NCBI GenBank assembly: GCA_021414005.1
Contig: JAIOPH010000037.1
Location: 124,001-188,000 of the forward strand
DNA from: Chthoniobacter sp.
GTDB taxonomy: Bacteria > Verrucomicrobiota > Verrucomicrobiia > Chthoniobacterales > Chthoniobacteraceae
Reading direction: 5' to 3'
DNA length: 64,000 nucleotides
Shown: positions 50,990-59,805 of the stretch, piece by piece
Numbering within the stretch: position 1 is the stretch's first letter
Layout: every line of letters starts with the position of its first letter
Notes under the pieces: model-generated
The model's database searches: none
Seen by the model: the letters and a program-made list of their open reading frames with translations, nothing else
Told to the model about the DNA's origin: nothing
Position numbers and translations under genes: made by a program

Positions 50990-53900
50990 ATGAGTTTCCT
51001 TTCCAAGATGCTGGCAACAGCGGGCCTCGGCCTGATGAGTCTGACGAGCCAGGCCGCTCCTGATCTTAACAACCGGGCCGGGGCGATCAGCACCGTTCCC
51101 GGCGAGACAAAGCTTCAGGGCAGGCTGGATGGGGGAGGCGATGCGAATGTGACTTTCTATTATGGGCCGGTGGATGGTGGAACGACGGCCGCGTCGTGGG
51201 CTAATAAAGTGGAAGTCAAAGGGGTGAAGAGCGGCACTGACTTCGCGGTCACGGCCAGCAAGTTGATCTTCGGTCAGACTTACTACTATCGGGCATTCGC
51301 GACCAATGCGAGCGGTGAGGGTTGGGCGAAGACCAGCGTCTCCTTCACGACACTCCGGCCGAGAGTGTCGGCCGCGGGAGCGGATAAGCTGCCGGTAAAG
51401 GCGGGCTTGGTCTGCTGGTTCGATGCCGCGGTCGGGGTGACGGCGGATGACAAGGGCGCGGTAAAGTCTTGGCAGGATCTCTCGGGTAATGGCCACGACG
51501 GCACTGTCGTAGCAGGAACCCCGGTATTGGCTCGAAATCAGATCAACGCAAAACCGGCGATACAGTTTCGGACACCTTCCGGGGTCTGTGGGCTGAATCT
51601 CGAAGGTCCGCTTATCGTGCAACAGCAATATGTCGTGTTGAGATCGCCAAACGACAAATGGAACAATGATGGTTGCGTGCTAGGTCGCCGCTGGAAGCGG
51701 GCATCGAGTTATCGCTTCGGCCAGAAGTCCACGCGATTTTGGGGCGACCAATACCCGAAAGGCGTGGCCAAGGATGGCAAGAAACTATCGGAGCCGCCGT
51801 TCGACATGGCCTCGATCACGGAGTTTATGATCCTGAAGATCGACGTAAACGATGGTGATTTGAGCAAGGGCACTTATCAGATTGGAATGGCGGACGCAGC
51901 CTCGTGCGACATGGATGTGGCGGAGATCATGGGATTTCAAACTCCGCTGTCGCCGGCGGATGAGGAGTTGGTGGGCGGTTATCTGGCAGCGAAGTATGGC
52001 ATCAAAACAGCCTATCCCGCAAACCCGGGCATGACTTCGGCCTGCACGCTAATCAATGGGCCGGCTACGGTTTCCGGCCCCACATCGGTGACCGTCACCG
52101 GGACGCTCGCCTCTCCCGGAGCGACTTATGATGTCCGCGTCTATTGGGGAACGACAGATGGCGGGACTGATGCAACCCTTTGGGAAAACTCGGCACCGGT
52201 GAACTCATTTACCAATGCCAACGCGACCAAGATCATTCACACGATCAACGGCCTGGAACCGAGCACGACCTACTACTTCACTTTCCGCGGAACCAATTCC
52301 GTGGATAGTCTCTGGGCTGATAAGTCGCAAAGTTTTCGAGCAGGCGGGGCTGTGGCCGTGGTGCCGACGCTGACCGTGAGAAATGGATTGGCGTGTTGGT
52401 TCGATGCGGGGGTCGGCGTCACCGCCGACGCCAAGGGAACCGTGCAGGCATGGAAAGACCAGTCAGGCAAAGATCGTCATGCGAAGACCGGCGGCGGTGT
52501 CGCTCCGATACTGGCCGCCAGTCAAATCAACTCCAAGCCCGCGCTGCAATTCCGCAAGGGATGGCTGGGGCTCGACGGCACTTTCTTCTCGAAAGAGCAG
52601 TTCCTCGTGCTGCGTTCGCCGACCGCGAAATGGAGTGGCGCGACGGGCCTGTTCGGTCGTCTCAAGGGACGCGGATCAAGCTATAACACATGGGGCAATG
52701 ACAGCGGGTTCTGGACGGACGTTTCTCCGGCCGCGGTTTCCAAGAATGGCCATCCGCTGATTGTGCCGTTCGATTGTGCGCCGCTGACGAAGTTCATGAT
52801 CCTGAAGATTATCGTAAACAACGCCAACGAAACCGAGGCGGCCTATGTCATCGGGAATAATGATGGGTTGACGCAAGGCGATTTCGACGTTGCGGAGATC
52901 CTTGCCTACGAGTCGATCCTTTCTCCCAGGGAAGAGGCGTTGGTGGGGGGGTATCTGGCGACCAAGTATGGAATCGAGACGACTTACCCGCCGCTACCGC
53001 CAGCCAAGGCTCCGGAACTCTCCCCCGGCGACCTGGCCGGGGTGAAGTATAGCTCCTGGAAGCATTCCGGTTCGTTATTTCTCCTGACGACGCCCGATGG
53101 TGCGAATTTGCCTGCATCCGCCTCGGAGGAGAATTTCCCTGTATTAGTGCGGCTGAACAAGGATTGGTTCCCTTTCAACGAAGCGCAGCCCAACGGCGAG
53201 GATCTCCGTTTCGCCACCAGTTTGGGGGTGCCGATGGCTTTTCAGATCGACCAATGGGATGCGGCGGGCGGAACGGCTTCCGTGTGGCTACGCGTGCCGG
53301 TGATCAAGGGGAACGCGCGGCAGGAGATCAAGGTGTATTGGGGTAATGCCGCCGCAAAGAGTGAGTCGAGCGGTCCGGCGGTCTTCAATAAGTCCAACGG
53401 ATACCTAAGCGTGTGGCACATGAATGAACCGGTGCGTGACGACGCCGGGACGGTTGAATCGAGGGATCTGGGCAGCACTCCTTCTGCCGGAATCGTTGGT
53501 TCTTCGCGGCACTTCGGGGGGGGCAAGGGGATTTACTGTGGCGACAAGATCACGAGATATCCGTTTGCGTCGAGTCCGCACACTACCGAGGCTTGGGTTA
53601 AGGCAGAGAAGATGAATGTGACTCTCGTGGAGTGGGGCAAGGGTGGTGGTGCGACCTTGAAACTTATCAGTTCGCCCGCCCGAGCGGCGATCACCAATGG
53701 GAAGGGCGCGGCCCAAGGCACGACCGTGTTGCCGAAATCAGAGTGGTTGCAGGTCGTTTACACCTACGACGGTCAGCATGACCGAATTTACGTGAATGGC
53801 CGGCCCGACATGCCCGCTCCTACGTCATCCACAATCGAGGCGCTGATGCCGGTGCGGATGCAGATTGGCAATGGCTTGCTCGGCGACTTGGACGAAGTGC

Positions 53901-55930
53901 GCGTCTCAAACGAGGCTCGCTCTGCCGACTGGGTGAAACTGCAATACGAAAACCAGAACCCCCTGCAATCACTCGTCGGGCCATTGGTGCAGTCCGGTAA
54001 TACTCTCGCGGCTTCGGATGCGAAAGTTCTGGTGCCGGAGGGCAGGCAGGCCACGGTGACGGTCAAAGCCGGGGGCGCGCAGAAAATCTCTTGGATTGTT
54101 AAGAAGGGGGAGTCCGAGACAGTGGTAGCCGTGGACCGTTTTAGCTACACAATCGGGAAACGTGTGGCTGGCGAGGAGTCGTTCACCCTTCGCGCCAAAG
54201 CGGTCTATGCCGACGGCACCAAGACCCTGGACATTCCCGTGACCATCCAGGAGGAAATTCCCGAACCGGCTTTTTCCCTGAAAGCACCCGCCTCGTGGAA
54301 TGGACGCGAGACCATTGAGGTGGTGCCTGCGATTACCAATCTCCCGGCAATGCAGGCCAAGGGTGCGGGCGAGTTGAAGTATGAGTGGACGATTCCGCCA
54401 CTGGTCGAGTTTAAGGAGATCCAGCCCGGAAAGTTGATCCTCAAGCGTGCGCGCAACAGCGGCGAGTTGGTCATCACCGCAGCGGTGAGCAACGGGTGCA
54501 AGCCGACCACGCAGGAGATCAAGATCGCCGTGCAAGAGCCCGCGAAAGACGCATGGGTGCAGCGTACGCCCGACAAGGACGAGAAGCCGGTGGACGGTCA
54601 ATTCTTTGCCCGCGATGACACCAATGAAGGCACGCTCTTCTACAATGGAACCCTCGACAAGCCTGCGGACTCGGTCTTTCTGAAGCTCTACGCTGACGAT
54701 AAGCTCGTCAAAACCGAGACCCAGAAGCCCGCGGCGGGCAATGCCTATGCGCTTACCGCCAAGCTCAAAGCGGGCCTGATCAAATATAAGATCGAGTTCG
54801 GCACCAAAATGGGTGGCACCGAGGCCGTGATGCAGACCGTGACCAACCTTGTTTGCGGCGATGCTTACCTGATCGAAGGTCAATCCAACGCTCTGGCGAC
54901 GGATACGGGCGAGAAGTCACCGCCCTACACGAGTGAATGGATTCGCAGCTATGGTCGTGCGCCGGGTAATATCACCGACAAACCGGGTAACCTCTGGTGT
55001 TATCCAGTCTGGAAAGCATCGAGTGGAGAAAAGGCCGAGCTGGGTTGGTGGGGCATGGAACTCGCCAAGAGGCTGCTCGAAAGCCAGAAGATGCCCATTT
55101 TCATCATCAACGGAGCCGTCGGCGGCACGCGGATTGACCAGCACCAGCGCAACGACGACGATCCCACTGATCTAAAATCCATTTACGGACGGATGCTCTG
55201 GCGCGTGCAACAGGCAAAGATGGCGCACGGAATCCGCGGCGTCCTTTGGCATCAGGGCGAAGCCGATCAGGGACTCGACGGTCCCGACGGCGGTTATGGG
55301 TCGGAGTTCTATCAGCAGTATTTTCTCAACATGTCCGCGGACTGGAAGCACGACTTCCCAAATCTCCGGCACTACTACCTTTTCCAAATCTGGCCCAATG
55401 CCTGCGGACAGGGCAGCGGCCATGGCGACATGCTGCGCGAGGTGCAACGCAATTTGCCGCGCCTTTACTCAAACATGGACATCGTGCCGACGCTTGACAT
55501 CAAGCCTCCTGGCAGTTGCCATTACCCGCTCATCGGCTGGACGGAATTCGCGAAGCTCATGCAGCCCCTGATCGAACGAGATTTTTACGGCAGAAAACCT
55601 ACGGCTTCCATCACCGCGCCCAATCTTCAACGCGCCACCTTCACCAGCCCAGCGAAAGACGCCATCGCATTGGAATTCGATCAGCCGATCGTCTGGGCGG
55701 AAACCCTCGCCAGCCAGTTCTACCTCGACGGCGAGAAGGACAAAGTCGCTTCAGGCACCCTGAGCGGAAACGTCCTCACGCTGAAACTCAAGGAATCCAG
55801 CACGGCGACAAAGATCTCCTATCTCAAGGAGATGAACTGGAGTCAGGACAAATTGATCATTGGGGCGAACGGCATCGCCGCTCTCACTTTCTGTGACGTT
55901 CCTATTGCTGGTGAGAAAACGAATCATTGA
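50990..55930 (+). CDS. 1646-residue secreted LamG / DUF2341 / sialate-O-acetylesterase protein
   Basis: A very large exported protein (signal peptide about 1-23). In order it has: an Fn3-like module (25-115); a WFDA-containing beta domain (137-345) that is repeated at 466-665 with a second Fn3-like module between; a DUF2341 domain (about 683-787); a LamG/concanavalin-like domain (about 803-990); two Ig-like segments; a SASA/SGNH esterase domain (about 1285-1525) with GQSNAL, GGTRID and WHQGEAD; and a C-terminal beta domain. The esterase family removes O-acetyl groups from sugars, and the other domains probably bind glycans. It heads a carbohydrate-esterase locus. A damaged paralog lies at 59806-62724. 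Confidence 0.82.
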   Translation: MSFLSKMLATAGLGLMSLTSQAAPDLNNRAGAISTVPGETKLQGRLDGGGDANVTFYYGPVDGGTTAASWANKVEVKGVKSGTDFAVTASKLIFGQTYYYRAFATNASGEGWAKTSVSFTTLRPRVSAAGADKLPVKAGLVCWFDAAVGVTADDKGAVKSWQDLSGNGHDGTVVAGTPVLARNQINAKPAIQFRTPSGVCGLNLEGPLIVQQQYVVLRSPNDKWNNDGCVLGRRWKRASSYRFGQKSTRFWGDQYPKGVAKDGKKLSEPPFDMASITEFMILKIDVNDGDLSKGTYQIGMADAASCDMDVAEIMGFQTPLSPADEELVGGYLAAKYGIKTAYPANPGMTSACTLINGPATVSGPTSVTVTGTLASPGATYDVRVYWGTTDGGTDATLWENSAPVNSFTNANATKIIHTINGLEPSTTYYFTFRGTNSVDSLWADKSQSFRAGGAVAVVPTLTVRNGLACWFDAGVGVTADAKGTVQAWKDQSGKDRHAKTGGGVAPILAASQINSKPALQFRKGWLGLDGTFFSKEQFLVLRSPTAKWSGATGLFGRLKGRGSSYNTWGNDSGFWTDVSPAAVSKNGHPLIVPFDCAPLTKFMILKIIVNNANETEAAYVIGNNDGLTQGDFDVAEILAYESILSPREEALVGGYLATKYGIETTYPPLPPAKAPELSPGDLAGVKYSSWKHSGSLFLLTTPDGANLPASASEENFPVLVRLNKDWFPFNEAQPNGEDLRFATSLGVPMAFQIDQWDAAGGTASVWLRVPVIKGNARQEIKVYWGNAAAKSESSGPAVFNKSNGYLSVWHMNEPVRDDAGTVESRDLGSTPSAGIVGSSRHFGGGKGIYCGDKITRYPFASSPHTTEAWVKAEKMNVTLVEWGKGGGATLKLISSPARAAITNGKGAAQGTTVLPKSEWLQVVYTYDGQHDRIYVNGRPDMPAPTSSTIEALMPVRMQIGNGLLGDLDEVRVSNEARSADWVKLQYENQNPLQSLVGPLVQSGNTLAASDAKVLVPEGRQATVTVKAGGAQKISWIVKKGESETVVAVDRFSYTIGKRVAGEESFTLRAKAVYADGTKTLDIPVTIQEEIPEPAFSLKAPASWNGRETIEVVPAITNLPAMQAKGAGELKYEWTIPPLVEFKEIQPGKLILKRARNSGELVITAAVSNGCKPTTQEIKIAVQEPAKDAWVQRTPDKDEKPVDGQFFARDDTNEGTLFYNGTLDKPADSVFLKLYADDKLVKTETQKPAAGNAYALTAKLKAGLIKYKIEFGTKMGGTEAVMQTVTNLVCGDAYLIEGQSNALATDTGEKSPPYTSEWIRSYGRAPGNITDKPGNLWCYPVWKASSGEKAELGWWGMELAKRLLESQKMPIFIINGAVGGTRIDQHQRNDDDPTDLKSIYGRMLWRVQQAKMAHGIRGVLWHQGEADQGLDGPDGGYGSEFYQQYFLNMSADWKHDFPNLRHYYLFQIWPNACGQGSGHGDMLREVQRNLPRLYSNMDIVPTLDIKPPGSCHYPLIGWTEFAKLMQPLIERDFYGRKPTASITAPNLQRATFTSPAKDAIALEFDQPIVWAETLASQFYLDGEKDKVASGTLSGNVLTLKLKESSTATKISYLKEMNWSQDKLIIGANGIAALTFCDVPIAGEKTNH

Positions 55931-55945
55931 TTACTCCACACCATC

Positions 55946-58921
55946 ATGATCCGCTTCGCCAAGACTCTCTTATTCGCCGCCCTCGCGTTACCCGCCATCG
56001 CTTTCGGTCAGGCGGCCGCCGATCCCGATGGCATCTTGCGCCAGCCCATTCCCGATAAGCTGGTTGTCCTCACCTTTGACGATGCCCCGGCCAGCCACGC
56101 CACGGTGGTTGCGCCGATTTTGAAGGATCTGGGTTTCGGGGGGACGATGTATGTCTGTGACTTCGACTCCTTCCGCACGAGGAAGGATTGGTATCTGACT
56201 TACCGGCAGATGCAGACCATGGCGAAGGATGGATTCGAGATTGGCAACCACACGGTGGGTCACGGCGGCGGATTGTCGAACTTTCTCGCGATGGAGGACG
56301 CGCTGCTGGCGCATGGCTGCCCGAAGCCGACGACGGTGTGCTGGCCGGTGTACGCGGCGGCTCCCACCATCTATCCCGACCTCGCGGCGAATGGCTATAC
56401 CTTTGGCCGCGGTGGCTACGAGCGGCCATATCGCCCGACAGTGGATAACCCATTCGATGTGCCCTCTTTCACCATCAAGGACAGTGTGAACGTGGAGGCT
56501 TTCATCAAACAGGCGCAGCAGGCCTGCCAGGGCCGCATCGTGGTGTATTGCTTTCATGGCGTGCCGGATATGGAGCATGCGGGCGTGAGCCTGGAACCGG
56601 CGACCTTTAAGGTGATGATGCAGTATCTGAAGGATAACAACTACCGCTGCATCGCCATGCGCGACCTCGCGAAGTATATCGACCCGGCCAAAGCCGCGAA
56701 GCTGGCGCAGACCCGGGGTAACGTCAGAGTGGAAGCACCTTTCGAGACGATCAAGGACGACAAACCATACGTCGCCGGTCCGATCACCAAGCCCAAGCCG
56801 GCGCCGGTGGCTAAAGCCGTGAGCAGCCCGGCCAAGAATCTTTCTTCCTTCGAGGTGCCGGGTGCGACTTCGGTGGACATCGCCGGGATGACGATCGGGG
56901 TGTATGTGCCGGCGGCTGCCGACGTGAAGGCATTGGCCCCCACGTTTAAGCTCCCGCCGTTGGCCACGGCGGTCCCGCCATCCGGGACGAGCCGGGATTT
57001 TACCAAGCCGCAGACGTATACAGTGGCAGCGCAGGATGGGTCCACGCGGGTATTCACGGTCTCGGTGATAAAGGGCGGCGAGCCCAGCTTGTTCACCTGG
57101 GGCAATCCTGCGGCGGGGAACTGGAGCGATGCCGCGAAGTGGGCGGGCGGCGCGGCCCCGGGAGGAAAGGGGGACACCGTGCTGAGTTTCGACAGGATGG
57201 CGAAAATCTCCGTCACCAACGACCTCCGGGGGGACTTCCCAATTTGCCGGGTCGCGTTCGGAGATGGCGGCGAGACCCTGTTACTTTCCGGGAAAAGCAT
57301 AGCCTTCACGAAAAACAGCGTGAGTGGTTTTCCGCCCGTGATTACGGTGGGAAAAGATCGGCGACGGGCGACTTTCGAGATGCCCGTGACACTCGCGAGC
57401 GATCTGCATGTGCAGACCTTCAGCGGCAGCGCCCCGAATAGCTTCATTACATTCAAGGGCGTGGTGTCGGGAGCGGGTGCCGTGGTGCTCGACAGCTACG
57501 GCGAACCGGAGACCGCGCGCATTAACAGCCACGATGGCAATTATGGCATCGTGCAATTTGAGAACACCAATACCTATGGCGGCGGAACCGTGGCCAATGG
57601 CGGGAAGATCCTCGTGATGAAGCCCGACGGCCTCGGCACTGGGCCGGTGACGCTCAATGATTTCGCCACGCTGGGCGCGCACGCCCGCATCGGGAATCCC
57701 GTGGTCATCAATCAAGGCCGGCTTTTCGATAGCATCTGCGAGGGACCGGTGACACTGAACGCCGTCGCGGACTTTTACGGCGACTGCCACATCCACGGCG
57801 CGATGAACGGCCCCGGAGGATTCACCATGCTGGGGAAAATGGGGACCTACCTCAGCATCATCCACGGCGGGACCGCCACGCTGCACGGGAAGTGTAACTA
57901 CACTGGACCAACAACGGTGTTGCGCGGAACCCTCCTCATTAAAAGGGCTGCCGGCCTTTACGGGGCAGACACCATGAAGTGGACGGCGAAAAACATTACG
58001 GTGCATCCGACCGCGACGCTGCGCCTTAACGCCGGGGGCAGGGAGGAGTTCACCGGCGCGCAAATTGGTACGCTCTTGAAAAACCTGACCACCGGCAACG
58101 AGAACAATGGCCTGCTGGGCGGTGCGTGGGTCTGCCTCGACACCGCGAACGCCACCGAACCGGTGGTGATCCCCGCGGCCTTTACCGACTCCACCGGCAC
58201 CACTGGCGGCGCGATTACTTTCAAGAAAAGCGGCCCCGGCACGGTGCAACTCACCGGTATGAATTCCTACTCGGGGAGGACCTATGTGGAGGGCGGCGCG
58301 CTGAGCATCGCCTCATGGAATAGCGTGCAAGGCCGTAAGCCGGGCAGCAGCCTGGGCGCACCGGCTACGCTGGAGGATGCGATGATCGATCTGAGCGGCG
58401 ATGCCACTTTCATTTACACCGGCAATGGCGAGACGACCGACCGCATCCTCGATCTCAACGGACAGAAACAAACGCTAACGCTCGACCAATCCGGGAGCGG
58501 GCCGCTGAAGTTCACCAGCCCTTTCGACATATCCGGCCACGGCTTCAGCAAAACCATCGTCCTGCAAGGTGCGGGCGCGGGTGAACTGGCCGCAGGCCTT
58601 ACCGATCCGCATGATCGCAAGAAAGAGGCTGCTCTGGCAGTGACTAAGACCGGTGCCGGCGTGTGGACCCTCTCCGGCACGAATACTTACTCCGGCCCCA
58701 CCACGGTTTCTCAGGGCACCTTGGTTCTGGGCAGCGCCGGAAGCCTGGGCGCCCGGAGCGCGTTATCCGTCGCGGCTGGAGCCATGCTGGACCTGAACTT
58801 CAAAGGCGAGATGCGGGTGGCTAGGCTCACGCTCGACGGCCAGGCGCAGCCCCCCGGCATTTACGGAGCGGCAAATGCCGCGAAGTTCATCAAAGGCACC
58901 GGCAGCCTGAAATGCGAATGA
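55946..58921 (+). CDS. Polysaccharide deacetylase fused to autotransporter-type beta-strand repeats
   Basis: The 991-residue exported protein (signal peptide about 1-21) has an N-terminal NodB-type deacetylase domain (about 35-250): LTFDDAPASH supplies the catalytic Asp and metal Asp, GNHTVGHGG is the HxxxH metal motif, and YCFHGV is the late His motif. A small Ig-like domain (about 298-375) follows, then a long beta-helical region (380-985) made of autotransporter-associated strand repeats such as GTNTYSGPTTVSQGTLVLGS. There is no outer-membrane barrel and no PEP-CTERM tail. It probably deacetylates an extracellular glycan to which the repeats bind or attach. It starts 15 bases after the esterase gene. 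Confidence 0.82.
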   Translation: MIRFAKTLLFAALALPAIAFGQAAADPDGILRQPIPDKLVVLTFDDAPASHATVVAPILKDLGFGGTMYVCDFDSFRTRKDWYLTYRQMQTMAKDGFEIGNHTVGHGGGLSNFLAMEDALLAHGCPKPTTVCWPVYAAAPTIYPDLAANGYTFGRGGYERPYRPTVDNPFDVPSFTIKDSVNVEAFIKQAQQACQGRIVVYCFHGVPDMEHAGVSLEPATFKVMMQYLKDNNYRCIAMRDLAKYIDPAKAAKLAQTRGNVRVEAPFETIKDDKPYVAGPITKPKPAPVAKAVSSPAKNLSSFEVPGATSVDIAGMTIGVYVPAAADVKALAPTFKLPPLATAVPPSGTSRDFTKPQTYTVAAQDGSTRVFTVSVIKGGEPSLFTWGNPAAGNWSDAAKWAGGAAPGGKGDTVLSFDRMAKISVTNDLRGDFPICRVAFGDGGETLLLSGKSIAFTKNSVSGFPPVITVGKDRRRATFEMPVTLASDLHVQTFSGSAPNSFITFKGVVSGAGAVVLDSYGEPETARINSHDGNYGIVQFENTNTYGGGTVANGGKILVMKPDGLGTGPVTLNDFATLGAHARIGNPVVINQGRLFDSICEGPVTLNAVADFYGDCHIHGAMNGPGGFTMLGKMGTYLSIIHGGTATLHGKCNYTGPTTVLRGTLLIKRAAGLYGADTMKWTAKNITVHPTATLRLNAGGREEFTGAQIGTLLKNLTTGNENNGLLGGAWVCLDTANATEPVVIPAAFTDSTGTTGGAITFKKSGPGTVQLTGMNSYSGRTYVEGGALSIASWNSVQGRKPGSSLGAPATLEDAMIDLSGDATFIYTGNGETTDRILDLNGQKQTLTLDQSGSGPLKFTSPFDISGHGFSKTIVLQGAGAGELAAGLTDPHDRKKEAALAVTKTGAGVWTLSGTNTYSGPTTVSQGTLVLGSAGSLGARSALSVAAGAMLDLNFKGEMRVARLTLDGQAQPPGIYGAANAAKFIKGTGSLKCE

Positions 58922-59011
58922 GGACTGGCGGCAATTTCTATTGCCATGACTGGCTGCGGAGTGTTTGAACCACCGCCTTTATCAAGCAGCACGATCATCC
59001 CTCTCTATCCT

Positions 59012-59794
59012 ATGTTAAACCGGCGAAATCTGATCAAAGGTAGCCTGCTCGCGGCGGGTGGTGCCGCTCTCCCCTCCCCGGGACAGGCGCGGGAGTCGCG
59101 CACCAATCCCTCGGGGGTGGGCGGTTACGATTACCGCCTGCCGGCCTTCAAGCCGGGAAGCCGGCTGATCTTTCAGGGAGACTCCATCACCGATATGAAC
59201 TGGGGGCGTAATGAAGGTGATCGCAACCACTACCTCGGGCATAGCTACGTGTATCTCATCGCCGCCCGCTTGGGTGTGGACCTGGCCGCGGCGAAGCTGG
59301 AATTCTTTAATCGCGGCATGAGCGGGCATGGGGTACGGGAGTTAAAGGCGCGCTGGCAGAAGGACGCCGTGGACATGAAGCCCGATCTACTCAGCATCCT
59401 CATTGGCATCAATGACACCACCAGCGGACCCAGCATGAAATTACCGGCGACCGAATGGGAAACCCATTACCGCTTCCTGCTCGACGCCAGCCGCAAGGCC
59501 AACCCCGAGCTGCGTCTGGTTCTGCTCGATCCTTTCGTCCTGCCCACGGGACCTTTGAAAGATCCCACGCAAATGGCGGCGCGCCGCGCTCAGGTGGACC
59601 AGCTCAATGCCATCGTGGCCCGGCTGGCAAAGGACTACGACGCTGTGCATGTGAAGACGCAGGAGATTTACGATGCCGCCGCCAAGGTTGCCGAGCCGGC
59701 GAACTGGATGTGGGATGGCATCCACCCATTGCCCCAGGGCCATGAGCTGATGGCGCGGAATTGGTTGGAGCAAGTCAGCGCCCGCTGGAGCTGA
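59012..59794 (+). CDS. Secreted SGNH/GDSL hydrolase
   Basis: The 260-residue form starts MLNRRNLIKGSLLAAGGAAL, a twin-arginine-like leader. The four SGNH blocks are present: QGDSITD (nucleophile Ser), FNRGMSGHG, IGINDT and WDGIHPLPQGH (Asp-His). Such enzymes remove acetyl or other acyl groups from carbohydrates. It lies between the deacetylase and the damaged esterase gene and faces the same way, so it probably belongs to the same glycan-processing set. Confidence 0.87.
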   Translation: MLNRRNLIKGSLLAAGGAALPSPGQARESRTNPSGVGGYDYRLPAFKPGSRLIFQGDSITDMNWGRNEGDRNHYLGHSYVYLIAARLGVDLAAAKLEFFNRGMSGHGVRELKARWQKDAVDMKPDLLSILIGINDTTSGPSMKLPATEWETHYRFLLDASRKANPELRLVLLDPFVLPTGPLKDPTQMAARRAQVDQLNAIVARLAKDYDAVHVKTQEIYDAAAKVAEPANWMWDGIHPLPQGHELMARNWLEQVSARWS

Positions 59795-59805
59795 GCCCAC
59801 GGACC

